A stretch of 39,655 bases of DNA from Acidiferrobacterales bacterium. GTDB lineage: Bacteria; Pseudomonadota; Gammaproteobacteria; Arenicellales; Poriferihabitantaceae. How positions within the stretch are numbered: the first letter of the stretch is position 1; each line of letters starts with the position of its first letter. The notes beneath the pieces were generated by a model, which ran no database searches, was not told where the DNA came from, and saw only the letters and a program-made list of their open reading frames with translations. The stretch spans positions 1-39,655 of the forward strand of contig JAHQWE010000150.1 in the NCBI GenBank assembly GCA_019633985.1, read 5' to 3'. Positions 16,433 through 24,248 of the stretch are shown in pieces. The position numbers and the translations under genes are program-made.

Positions 16433-16816
16433 TTAAGATTGTTTTCCAGATTGCACGGCGCTCTCTATTAATACGAGAGCGTCTTCAAAATTCCAGGGCT
16501 TCTCAATGGTGGCATATAGCTTCCCAGAGCGAATCGCTTCATCAAAGTCGTAGTTGGAAAGGTCTCCTGACGAAGCAATAACCGGTATTCCTAGCTCCAA
16601 TTGGGAAATTTTCTCGATTAAAGTCATACCGCTCATATCTTCCATTTTCATATCGGTGATGACAACGTGAATGTCATTTCCTTTGTCCTTGAGTGTATCC
16701 AGGGCCATTTCGCCACCATCTGCCTCTAAGATTTGATAGTGGCGACTGAGTAACCGGACGGTGATTTTGCGTGTAAGTGGCTCATCATCGACAAATAGCA
16801 CTGAAAACTTATTCAT
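16433..16816 (-). CDS. Single-domain response regulator (receiver only)
   Basis: A 127-residue CheY-like receiver with no output domain. The acidic pocket is Asp10 and Asp11, the phospho-acceptor is Asp55 in VVITDMKM, the conserved small residue is Ser83 (IASSGD) and Lys106 lies in IEKPW, with the usual cis-Pro after it. Such proteins act as phosphate carriers in a phosphorelay or as protein-binding switches. No kinase is adjacent, but an Hpt protein and an orphan kinase lie about 4-5 kb away at 20853-22066 with no receiver of their own, so this could be their partner (inference). Start ATG 16816 lacks a strong ribosome binding site. It is convergent with the TPR gene. Confidence 0.9.
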   Translation of the reverse strand: MNKFSVLFVDDEPLTRKITVRLLSRHYQILEADGGEMALDTLKDKGNDIHVVITDMKMEDMSGMTLIEKISQLELGIPVIASSGDLSNYDFDEAIRSGKLYATIEKPWNFEDALVLIESAVQSGKQS

Positions 16817-16939
16817 TTATTAGAAACTCAAAGAATTGGGTGGTATAGTGAGGGGAATCACTAATTCTAAAATTGAAGGGTGTTTCCCTCAAAGCACAAC
16901 TTCAATACCTCTAAATACTACAAATGATAATTTCTAACA

Positions 16940-17833
16940 ATGCTAAATTCGAAGCAGATAGAAGGCTTTCATGAGAAGGGCTATGTTTTAATTCACGACG
17001 CTGTTGGACAACAAGAAATTAAGGATATCAATGCGCAACTCGATCGATGGGTTGTGCAAAGCAGGCAGCACCAATCCAACTATGGGTCTCTGATTGATGG
17101 TCAACCCCGATTCGATCTAGAACCGGGTCATAGCAAGATCGCACCTAAATTAAGACGGGTTACCAATCCTCAAGAAGTATCCCCTGAAATCAGGCATACA
17201 TTGCTGGGTGATAGCGTAGCAAAATATCTGGTGCCCATCCTCGGACCAGATATTAAGTTTGATCATAGCAAGATCAATGCTAAACATCCTGGGATGAAAT
17301 CCGATATCAAGTATCATCAGGATCACATTTTTGAACCACAAACCAATGATTCTGTCATTGTGGCGTTATTGATGTTGACGGATTCGACAGAAGAAAACGG
17401 ATGCCTGAAGGTGGTGCCCGGTTCTCACAAATACCGATATCCGCATACCCGTGGAGGAAAGTTTACTGGGACGATTGACGGTTCCTACAACGAGTACTTT
17501 GACAACGCTGCAGAGCTAGTTGAAGGTGGCGCCGGGAGTTTATGTTTGATGCATACCTGGGCAGTACATGGCTCTGAACCGAATAGATCGAACACCCCGA
17601 GAAGGCTTCTGATCACGGAGTACAAAGCCGCAGATGCGTTTCCACTCACACCGCACAAGCTGCCTTCTCGTTACATGGATGCGGTAGTGCTGGGAAAGGA
17701 GGCTGATGCACCTCGGCATCGTAAGGTACTTGATTTCGAGTTACCCGATTTCTACAAAGGCGATTCGTTATTCGACCTTCAGGAAACTGCTGCTGCAGAA
17801 TCAGGAATGGGTATTGCTGTTGGCGCAGTTTAG
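16940..17833 (+). CDS. Phytanoyl-CoA dioxygenase (PhyH) family Fe(II)/2-oxoglutarate oxygenase
   Basis: PhyH-family enzymes hydroxylate small substrates using Fe(II), 2-oxoglutarate and oxygen. The 297-residue protein has the expected iron triad: His126 and Asp128 in YHQDH, and the distal His210 in WAVHGSEPN, followed by Arg221/Arg222 (PRRLL) as candidate 2-oxoglutarate ligand. The family-typical strand LTDSTEENGCLKVVPGSHK lies between. No CoA-binding evidence is present and the family name does not imply a phytanoyl substrate; relatives act on amino acids, ectoine, quorum signals or natural products. The gene is alone on its strand, convergent with an EamA exporter. The substrate is unassigned. 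Confidence 0.88.
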   Translation: MLNSKQIEGFHEKGYVLIHDAVGQQEIKDINAQLDRWVVQSRQHQSNYGSLIDGQPRFDLEPGHSKIAPKLRRVTNPQEVSPEIRHTLLGDSVAKYLVPILGPDIKFDHSKINAKHPGMKSDIKYHQDHIFEPQTNDSVIVALLMLTDSTEENGCLKVVPGSHKYRYPHTRGGKFTGTIDGSYNEYFDNAAELVEGGAGSLCLMHTWAVHGSEPNRSNTPRRLLITEYKAADAFPLTPHKLPSRYMDAVVLGKEADAPRHRKVLDFELPDFYKGDSLFDLQETAAAESGMGIAVGAV

Positions 17834-17850
17834 TTGCTCGATTTTTTGAG

Positions 17851-17880
17851 ACTTTCTGGGACTTTCTGAGACTTTCTTAG
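17851..17880 (+). repeat. Three-copy 10-bp tandem repeat
   Basis: Three units of ACTTTCTGAG-like sequence (ACTTTCTGGG, ACTTTCTGAG, ACTTTCTTAG) run head to tail at 17851-17880, just 18 nt after the phyH stop. The exact 10-bp period is about one helical turn. It lies between convergent gene ends, so it may be a slippage product without function. Confidence 0.6.
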
Positions 17881-17929
17881 AGTGTCCCTGAGCGAGAGCC
17901 ACGCGATTTACCCTATCAAGATTGCTGGT

Positions 17930-18811
17930 TCAGCTATTCGATACCTTGGCGTAAACGATCCCACTGGTGATTAACAATATAATTGCCACGGCGGACGTCA
18001 AATTAAGAACATCGCCAAACAGATAATATCCAACGATCGCGGCAAATAATATCTCGGAGAAAGCGTAAGGCGATACGGTCGAAGCCGGGGCGAAACGCAT
18101 TGACAGATACATCAGATAGTGTCCTATTGAAGCGCATAGTCCCATAAATGCCGCCAAGTATAGATCTGACCCTTCAAAACGGGTGAATTCAAAACCGGGG
18201 AAGAAGGGAATCAGGATAATCCCTACAATTCCGGTGTATAAAGACGCCATATTTGGCGATGCTTTTTGCGATGAAGCCTTGGTTAGCGACATATAAATCC
18301 CCATAAAAACCCCTGCCAGCAGTGCAAACACGCCGGGTTCCGGTGATATACTGGAACCAGGTTGGAGAATGAGTAAGACGCCAATGAAGGCGGTCACAAC
18401 AACGAAGGCCTGAAATTTTGTGAACGGCTCTTTCATGACTAATACTGAAAGAACGACAGTCACTAAAGGAAATATATAAAGTAGTGCAAGTGCTTCTGCC
18501 AACGGCATTCGTGCAATGCTATGGAAGAAAAACAAAGTAGACACTACTAATGTCACGCCACGCAATAGTTGAAATGGGTGGTTATCGACAAATTCTGTTT
18601 CCTTGAACTGGAAATAGTGAAAGCAGGCTATAAGAGTGAGACTGATAGTATGAAAAAAATAGCGATACCAGACAATCAACGCAACCTGATGCGATTCACT
18701 AAGGGTTTTCGCTGAAGCATCGCAGAACACCATAAACAAAGCGTAGCCAACCATTAAAAGTATGCCGGCTGCACCATTGTATTGGACGTTCTGAGAAAAT
18801 TTATTTTTCAT
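17930..18811 (-). CDS. EamA/DMT-superfamily membrane transporter
   Basis: A 293-residue inner-membrane protein with about ten hydrophobic segments arranged as two repeated five-helix halves, the EamA layout of drug/metabolite transporters that export amino acids, nucleosides or other small molecules. Diagnostic stretches are the first-half end (VVTAFIGVLLILQPGSSISPEPGVFALLAGVFMGIYM) and the second-half PASTVSPYAFSEILFAAIVGYYLFGD followed by the last span. GGGG precedes the ATG very closely. It is convergent with the dioxygenase gene and divergent from the PAS gene (111 bp between). The substrate is unknown. Confidence 0.88.
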   Translation of the reverse strand: MKNKFSQNVQYNGAAGILLMVGYALFMVFCDASAKTLSESHQVALIVWYRYFFHTISLTLIACFHYFQFKETEFVDNHPFQLLRGVTLVVSTLFFFHSIARMPLAEALALLYIFPLVTVVLSVLVMKEPFTKFQAFVVVTAFIGVLLILQPGSSISPEPGVFALLAGVFMGIYMSLTKASSQKASPNMASLYTGIVGIILIPFFPGFEFTRFEGSDLYLAAFMGLCASIGHYLMYLSMRFAPASTVSPYAFSEILFAAIVGYYLFGDVLNLTSAVAIILLITSGIVYAKVSNS

Positions 18812-18922
18812 ACCCCTTCTATTTGATCAACATGTTGATTAATCTGCCTGATTAGAGCAAATCGAACATATTTAGATTTTAGTTATAAGACGGAACGCCG
18901 AAATAACAGGATATAACAAAAG

Positions 18923-20068
18923 ATGACATCACAAAACATTACGAACGCGCCGAAGTTAGTTAAACACACGTCAAGAGATGCCGCAATGGATCGACCAGAT
19001 TTTTTTGCTACAGGTATTATTAACGTCAAAGCTAGCAGTGAAATTGTTAGCGCAAATAATATCGCAACAGAGTTGCTTGGATTTCCCGAAGAGTTTGAAT
19101 TTCGGGGGAAGAACTTTCTGGAGGTCTGTTCCTCTCTAGGAACTGAATCCTGGTCAGAGCTATTGGCAGAGCTGGAGCAAAACAAGGCATGCGAGTTTGG
19201 TGCCGTGTTTTTAAATTATGTCGGAGACTATGTGGAGTTAAATTGCCTGGCTGTGTTCGAGCTGGGCGCTTCCGTCATGGATATTTATCTGTCTGACACA
19301 GATGAACAAGGCGGCAAATACGATGCTGTGTTCAGAAAACTGGAAATTTGTGAGAGTTTTCTCGAGACCGATCTAATGGACATCAATATCAAGAATACGG
19401 ATATGGAGTACGAGGTCACGAGCGGATTGTTTGAGAAAACTTTTAGTCTAGAAAGTGGCGGCGCAGTGGGTAAAACCCCGTTTGATATTTATCCGCCGGC
19501 GTTCGCTGATCATGTTACCAGCCACGACCAAATGGTTTTAGATCGTAAGCAGGTCGTCACTCAGATCGACGTTGTTCCTTATTCAGGTAAACATTTATTA
19601 GTACAGAAGTTTCCACTCTTTCGAAACAATTCTGTCAGTGGAATTGGCGTTTTTGCTGTTGACGTGACTTCGCTGAAAGATACCGAAAGACGATTGCTGG
19701 ATTCGAAGAATAAATACTCGGACTATGTGGATCTATGCGAGGATATTTTGTGGGAGGCAGATGGCGACTGGCTCCTTAGGGAATCAAATGTCGCAGATGT
19801 CCCCAACATATCTGGTATTGAACTCAAAAACGGCGAAAACTTTTTGTCCGCAATAAAAGCCAATCTTTCTAATAGTTCGGAATTTGAAATCTTTGTAAAC
19901 TCGCTCGGAAAAAACGAGATTCTCAAACAGGTTTTTGAACTGAAAAATGGCTTTCGCATTCGTTTGGGAATCAAGGCATGCACCATGGCAACAGGGATAA
20001 ACGGTATGGCCGATTCTCATGAGGACGTATTTTATCGCGGAATTATCACTATCCTTCGGGGGAGCTAG
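18923..20068 (+). CDS. PAS-domain sensor protein without an output domain
   Basis: A 381-residue soluble protein that appears to consist only of PAS-like sensor modules. The first lies at about 30-125, the second at about 130-255 (CESFLETDLMDINIKNTDMEYEVTSGLFEK up to GVFAVDVTSLKDTERRL, the canonical PAS_4 end plus linker helix) and the third at about 260-380. The linker DTERRLLDSKNKY is the coiled coil that normally leads into the next PAS or a kinase, yet the protein ends without a kinase, GGDEF, EAL or helix-turn-helix domain. It is convergent with a kinase and Hpt cluster lacking any sensor domain, so it may act in trans as their input; this is inference. AGGA lies 11 nt before the ATG. 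The ligand is unknown. Confidence 0.75.
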   Translation: MTSQNITNAPKLVKHTSRDAAMDRPDFFATGIINVKASSEIVSANNIATELLGFPEEFEFRGKNFLEVCSSLGTESWSELLAELEQNKACEFGAVFLNYVGDYVELNCLAVFELGASVMDIYLSDTDEQGGKYDAVFRKLEICESFLETDLMDINIKNTDMEYEVTSGLFEKTFSLESGGAVGKTPFDIYPPAFADHVTSHDQMVLDRKQVVTQIDVVPYSGKHLLVQKFPLFRNNSVSGIGVFAVDVTSLKDTERRLLDSKNKYSDYVDLCEDILWEADGDWLLRESNVADVPNISGIELKNGENFLSAIKANLSNSSEFEIFVNSLGKNEILKQVFELKNGFRIRLGIKACTMATGINGMADSHEDVFYRGIITILRGS

Positions 20069-20488
20069 AATTGTTCAGTGGGTCTACGAACTTGACCCAT
20101 TGGAATGCTTGGGGCAACACCGGATCAGCGGTAGGCCTGTTTTCTCCGCGGAGACTATTTTCTAAATCTTAACTGTAGAAGTGTAAATGTCGGAACTTGA
20201 TCTTACAGATTTTGTAAACTGGTTCAGATATCGCCGTGCAGTGTATGGCCGAGTTTTGCCCCAAGCTGCCAGTCAATAGCTCTGGTTCACGTAGAAAGTG
20301 AAAGCTTCACAATCATCTCTTTATCAAAATATTACGGGTAGATATTTTCGGGCTCGACGTTTAAAACCTCTTGATCTTAAGGCCATACTTCCCCCGCTAA
20401 AAGTTTGATGAAGGACGTTGCTAGCGCTAAGCGAAGCGGTTGTTTATTCTGTTGTTGCTTTAGATTCTTTATAAGAGATATGGCAACT
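20069..20488. other. Intergenic region between convergent signalling genes
   Basis: No convincing gene in 420 bp. It holds a perfect 12-bp palindrome, TCTCCGCGGAGA, at 20143-20154, and the 10-mer CTTGATCTTA occurs twice (20196 and 20370). A 30-codon frame starting at 20187 has no support from codon pattern or homology that I can see. Confidence 0.4.
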
Positions 20489-20851
20489 TCACAGATTTAG
20501 AATCTCGGCGGCCAACAAATTCCAGGAATATTCATCAGATGAATTTAACTGCTGAGCTTTAACCTTCCTATTCGATACAAACACTTTAACCGATTCTTGA
20601 AGGTCTTTCGATTCTCTAATCAACCTGCTATGAATAAACTTCTCTGTTAGGTCTAAACTCGGCGAGACTACGTGCAGTAGAAATTCCACCGCTGCTTTTT
20701 TTGCATCCTCATTCTGTTCGCGTTCTAGCAATGAAATAAATCTATTTAAAGAAGTCTCATCTAGATCGAATGCGCCCAATGACTCAAGGTAGTCTACTGC
20801 GGTGTTCATTTTCTCAATAACCTTTTCTACCGTACATCCTTTTCCTGTCAC
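20489..20851 (-). CDS. 120-residue unknown protein coupled to the histidine kinase
   Basis: I do not recognise a family. It is small, soluble and almost entirely alpha-helical in appearance, with no cysteine apart from Cys6, no membrane segment and no receiver or DNA-binding motif. The proposed GTG start at 20851 lies one base after the kinase stop codon, so the two are probably co-translated; an internal ATG further in is the alternative start. Being last in the Hpt-kinase-unknown set, it may bind or regulate the kinase. Confidence that it is coding rests on the tight spacing and the lack of a competing frame. Confidence 0.6.
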   Translation of the reverse strand: MTGKGCTVEKVIEKMNTAVDYLESLGAFDLDETSLNRFISLLEREQNEDAKKAAVEFLLHVVSPSLDLTEKFIHSRLIRESKDLQESVKVFVSNRKVKAQQLNSSDEYSWNLLAAEILNL

Positions 20852-20852
20852 T

Positions 20853-21629
20853 CTAGTTTTCTGTAGCCAAAGGCAGGCTAAATGTCACTGACGTCCATGC
20901 GCCTACACTGCTGTCGACATCGATTTGTCCGCCGTGTTTTTCGATAATTTCTTTGCAAATGCTCATTCCCAAACCAGTCCCGGATTTGGTGCCCTTCGTT
21001 GTGAAAAATGGCGTAAACATTTTACGAATCATCTCTCCGGTTACTCCTTCACCATTGTCAACCACTTCGATTTCATACCACGGCCCCGCCTGTTTGCCAA
21101 TGATGTCTATTTTTCCAGGTTGAGTAGCTCCTTTTTTAAGGATCGAGTCAACGGCGTTGTTTAGCAAATTAAGAATCACCTGAATAATGCTGGAGGGATC
21201 ACCCTTCACACGGTATGGCGTATTCAAAGTGGTATTGATTTGTATATCTTGGGCGCTCGCGGACACGAGTCTGATCGAAGCGGCAACTACATCTGAAACA
21301 AGAAAGACTTCTTCCTTTTCTTCTCCTTCCGGTGCCTTTCTTGAATAAACTTTTAAATCCTGGACGATATTTCTAATTCGGAGCAGGCCATCTTCGACAT
21401 CTGCTAATACGCTATCAAATTCTGGGGCTAGCATTTCACGTCCTTCGCGCTTGAGAAGTTCGATACCTAACAAAGAGTAGTTGAGCGGATTATTAATCTC
21501 GTGCGCCAAACTAGCGGACATCACACCCAAAGCCTGTAACTTCTCTTTATGGATACTTTCGGCCCGCTCAAGATCTGAGCTCTTGTCCTTGATATCTTTT
21601 TTCTTATCCGAGTTATTCAATCTATTCAC
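20853..21629 (-). CDS. Soluble histidine kinase lacking a sensor domain
   Basis: A 258-residue kinase with a short charged N-terminal coiled coil (1-35), then the dimerisation/phosphotransfer helix with the phospho-acceptor His43 in SLAHEINNPLN, and a complete HATPase_c domain: N-box with Asn154/Asn158 (VILNLLNNAVDS), G1 at VVDNGEGV, F-box FTPFFTTK and G2 GTGLGMSICKEI. No PAS, GAF or membrane domain precedes it, so it must receive its signal from another protein. GTG 21629 is the start, with GGAG about 8 nt upstream inside a perfect GGTGGA-G-TCCACC inverted repeat that could hide the ribosome binding site. It lies 29 nt after the Hpt gene. Confidence 0.9.
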   Translation of the reverse strand: MNRLNNSDKKKDIKDKSSDLERAESIHKEKLQALGVMSASLAHEINNPLNYSLLGIELLKREGREMLAPEFDSVLADVEDGLLRIRNIVQDLKVYSRKAPEGEEKEEVFLVSDVVAASIRLVSASAQDIQINTTLNTPYRVKGDPSSIIQVILNLLNNAVDSILKKGATQPGKIDIIGKQAGPWYEIEVVDNGEGVTGEMIRKMFTPFFTTKGTKSGTGLGMSICKEIIEKHGGQIDVDSSVGAWTSVTFSLPLATEN

Positions 21630-21630
21630 T

Positions 21631-21643
21631 GGTGGACTCCACC
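21631..21643 (-). promoter_or_regulatory. Inverted repeat over the kinase ribosome binding site
   Basis: On the minus strand GGTGGAGTCCACC reads as GGTGGA and TCCACC arms around one base; as RNA it can form a 5-bp stem with a 3-nt loop. The GGAG ribosome binding site of the kinase lies inside it, and the GTG start follows within two bases. It may lower kinase translation or couple it to passage of ribosomes from the Hpt gene. Confidence 0.45.
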
Positions 21644-21658
21644 GGGAGCCACGTTACC

Positions 21659-22066
21659 TCACATCTCTTCAAGCACCTTGAGCGAAGCGGCGACAAAAGT
21701 TTTGATTTCTTCGGTCAGCTTAATCACCGATTCTTTATCGGGTTTTACCCTTTCTATGTATTGCAAACGCTCAGCTATGGACGGGAATCCGATCGTTTTC
21801 ATCGCCGAGTTTAGCTTATGACTTTGATATAGCAATTGTTCACTGTCATCGTTTTCTATTGCTGACTCCAGCGATTTTAAGTAGTGGGGAATATATTCTC
21901 TGTACAGATTCAGTATTTCCTGACTTTGGCTTTTAAATGTGTTCTCAATTTCAACGCTATTTTCCAAGCGTGGCAGTTCTGGGTGCACTAATACCCCCGG
22001 TTTATGATTATTGCCTAAATGCGGAGTAAATTTACCACCGCAACTTCTAGCACGCCACATTGACAT
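21659..22066 (-). CDS. Histidine phosphotransfer (Hpt) protein
   Basis: A small Hpt-type protein of up to 135 residues. The active-site helix reads LLYQSHKLNSAMKTIGF, with His83 as the phospho-acceptor in the family pattern H-K-L-x-S-x-x-x-x-x-G, followed by a third helix (IAERLQYIERV). The preceding helices (FKSQSQEILNLYREYIPHYLKSLESAIENDD) complete the four-helix bundle. The first 35 residues from ATG 22066 are not helical and lack a ribosome binding site, so the real start may be further in, possibly a GTG near residue 27. It lies directly upstream of an orphan kinase and is expected to pass phosphate between receivers. No receiver is encoded within the cluster itself. Confidence 0.8.
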   Translation of the reverse strand: MSMWRARSCGGKFTPHLGNNHKPGVLVHPELPRLENSVEIENTFKSQSQEILNLYREYIPHYLKSLESAIENDDSEQLLYQSHKLNSAMKTIGFPSIAERLQYIERVKPDKESVIKLTEEIKTFVAASLKVLEEM

Positions 22067-22222
22067 TCAAAACATTCAAACTGTGAAAATGTGCGACCTG
22101 CGGGACGCTGGTCGTTACGCTGGTTGTCCGAAACTTAAAGATCGCTCGCGGGGGCGACAAGGAGTGGCTATTCGGAAGAAATACTGCCATGAACGGCAGA
22201 GATTATTCGCAATAGGCTGATA

Positions 22223-22609
22223 TTAATTTTGTGCCAGTTCGCCTGCGGGCTGAACTGTAGCAGAATTCTCTTCTCGTTCTGGGTGGGGGTAGGCGCAAAC
22301 GTTCAGTGTCAGTTGCTTATTGATTAGACCGGAAATAGGTTCGTCCAGCTCTGAGATCGCTTCAATACACGCTTTTCTCTCATTCTGTTTGACCTTATTT
22401 ATGAACTGCTCCATCAAAGATGCCAGGTTATCTTCGATAAAGCCCGGAACCTGCATACAGATCATTTTCTTTAACGCCGACTTGTCTGCTGGACGCAATG
22501 AAATATTGGTTTCCTCAACCCAATCTGACACGATGTTATGAGAAAGTCGTTCGATGCATGAACGCTTAATTTGGGGAGTATCAACGGGAAGTTTTTGTTC
22601 TACACTCAC
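22223..22609 (-). CDS. 128-residue unknown protein upstream of the Hpt gene
   Basis: I do not recognise a family. The product is soluble and mostly helical (residues 10-100), with a proline-rich, acidic tail. It contains Cys18, Cys51, Cys80 and Cys106, none in a recognisable metal-binding pattern. The start is a GTG at 22609 without a clear ribosome binding site, so the start is uncertain. It lies 156 bp upstream of the Hpt gene on the same strand and may belong to the same signalling transcript. A perfect 14-bp palindrome lies 43 nt upstream of its start. Confidence 0.55.
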   Translation of the reverse strand: MSVEQKLPVDTPQIKRSCIERLSHNIVSDWVEETNISLRPADKSALKKMICMQVPGFIEDNLASLMEQFINKVKQNERKACIEAISELDEPISGLINKQLTLNVCAYPHPEREENSATVQPAGELAQN

Positions 22610-22652
22610 TGAGTCAAATTCTTCAAACTGTTTAATAGAAACAATGCAGTAT

Positions 22653-22666
22653 CAATGTATACATTG
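22653..22666. promoter_or_regulatory. Perfect 14-bp palindrome, operator candidate
   Basis: CAATGTATACATTG is fully self-complementary. It sits within the 433-bp gene-free region 22610-23042, upstream of the 128-residue unknown and the Hpt-kinase genes. The size and AT-rich centre suit a dimeric regulator. The remainder of this gap shows no other gene or structure that I can support. Confidence 0.4.
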
Positions 22667-23042
22667 CTGGATCTTTTTATTTGAGAGAAAGTGGGAGCGC
22701 CTGTGTTATTAATTTCTTCTAGAGAGAACTGATCACAAGGTCTGATTTCAAAATGTTACCACGACAGACTTCAAAGTAAAAACAGCCGTAAATCGGTAAA
22801 ACACTCCGTGAGATATCGACGCACCAAAATGACGCTGGTTTTGATTCTATTCGTTTAACTTCCGTCCGTTCATCTTTTCAGATTGTCCGTTGATCATTTC
22901 TATCGCTGTTTGTAACAGGTTGTTTCAAATTAGAAACTGAATGTTGTTTGCGATGGATTGTTCAACAAAAACGAGAATTCTGTGCACTATGAATCGCGCA
23001 CAGTTCACAGAGGCCTATCGAAGTGAATGATGGAACATGAAA

Positions 23043-24248
23043 TTAACTGAGTCGATCGTCGAAATGATATTGACTGAGAACTTCTGCGCCGCCCGCGGTA
23101 ATGAGAAGCTGCTGTTCAAGCTTGACACCTTGGCGACTGGACACCGAGCCAATGTAGCTTTCTACGCAAATCACCATATTGGATTCAATTTTCCCTGAAA
23201 GGGGATAAGGGTGGCCCGACCGCGCGTGGGGGATATTGGGGAATTCCCCCGACATTCCCAAGCCGTGGCCAATACAATAGTAGCGACTGTCCTGGTGTTC
23301 ATCGGGAATTATCCAGGCCTTCGACGCAATTTCCTCAAAACTGCGACCTGGAACGAAGAGTTCCACATTGTGTTCAAGTTGTTCTTTTGCGCGTTGGTAA
23401 AGCATTTTTTGATCACCGCTGGCTTTTGTATCGCCACAAAGAAAGGTGCGGGAAAAATCGACCGCGTAACCTTCATAGCCCACCGCGTCTGTGTCGAGGC
23501 AAACCAAATCACCGCAACTGAGTGTTTTCTCGCCACATTCCTGGAAATAGGGAAAGGTGTTTTCCCCACTCTGCATAAGACGAGTGGTGACATATTTGCC
23601 GCCACCTCCTATCAGTCCCTGATGAAAGTTTGACCACAGCTCTGCCTCAGTCTTACCAGGCTCGATTGCCGACTCAAAGCTCAATACCGCCAACTCAGCT
23701 CTACGCATGGCTTCCTTGAGGTACGGGATTTCTGCGGGTAGTTTGGTGCTTCGTGCAGTGTGCATGATTATGTCACTGTTTGATAGTTCGAACCCTTTGC
23801 CCCGCAAAGCATCGATTACGGGGAAGGGGAAACGTCCAATAGCGCATTTACCGATTTCACCAAGTTCAGCGAGTACGATTTCACGGATATTTTGCGCTAC
23901 CGTTTTGGCGTTAGAACTTGCATTTTGATTGGAACTTACAAAACACAATCCTGCAGCGGTTCTCACTTGATCAACGGTAGGCAGGTTTTGTGACAGATGT
24001 TCACAACCTAAATAGTCAAAAAGAATACACGGGCCTTCGGCGAACAGCAGCAGGTACCTTGAGGCGGTGCGCATAGCAAATACGCTCATATTTGAAGCGC
24101 CCGTGACATAGAAAATATTAACCGGATCAACCAAAAGCATCACCGGAACATCATGTGACACCATCGCATTTCGGGTTTTTTCAAGCCGAGCAAGGTACAA
24201 CTCATCCAATGGTATGAGATGCTTGCTTTCACTTTGCAACGGATACAT
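23043..24248 (-). CDS. M24-family metalloprotein, close relative of DMSP lyase DddP
   Basis: The 401-residue protein has the creatinase/prolidase two-domain fold, and its sequence is closest in my memory to DddP, the M24-type lyase that cleaves dimethylsulfoniopropionate (DMSP). Shared stretches include TTRLMQSGENTFPYFQECG, LDTDAVGYEGYAVDFSR, the HGLGMSGEFP loop and VKLEQQLLIT. All six residues matching the DddP metal ligands are present: Asp252, Asp254, Asp264, His328, Glu363 and Glu378, with identical spacing. However, the residue equivalent to the catalytic Asp377 of Ruegeria DddP is Gly334. The protein is therefore unlikely to be a standard DMSP lyase and may be a peptidase or act on another substrate. 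The start has no strong ribosome binding site. It is divergent from the OsmC gene. Confidence 0.85.
   Translation of the reverse strand: MYPLQSESKHLIPLDELYLARLEKTRNAMVSHDVPVMLLVDPVNIFYVTGASNMSVFAMRTASRYLLLFAEGPCILFDYLGCEHLSQNLPTVDQVRTAAGLCFVSSNQNASSNAKTVAQNIREIVLAELGEIGKCAIGRFPFPVIDALRGKGFELSNSDIIMHTARSTKLPAEIPYLKEAMRRAELAVLSFESAIEPGKTEAELWSNFHQGLIGGGGKYVTTRLMQSGENTFPYFQECGEKTLSCGDLVCLDTDAVGYEGYAVDFSRTFLCGDTKASGDQKMLYQRAKEQLEHNVELFVPGRSFEEIASKAWIIPDEHQDSRYYCIGHGLGMSGEFPNIPHARSGHPYPLSGKIESNMVICVESYIGSVSSRQGVKLEQQLLITAGGAEVLSQYHFDDRLS

Noticed and set aside
20187-20279. 30-codon frame between the PAS and unknown genes
   Set aside because: No ribosome binding site or conserved pattern; too short to support.
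23211-23633. 140-codon plus-strand frame
   Set aside because: Antisense to the M24 gene, which keeps all metal ligands; no independent support.
23043-24248. Calling the M24 protein a DMSP lyase (dddP)
   Set aside because: The similarity is strong, but the catalytic aspartate position is Gly334, so the lyase name would be misleading.
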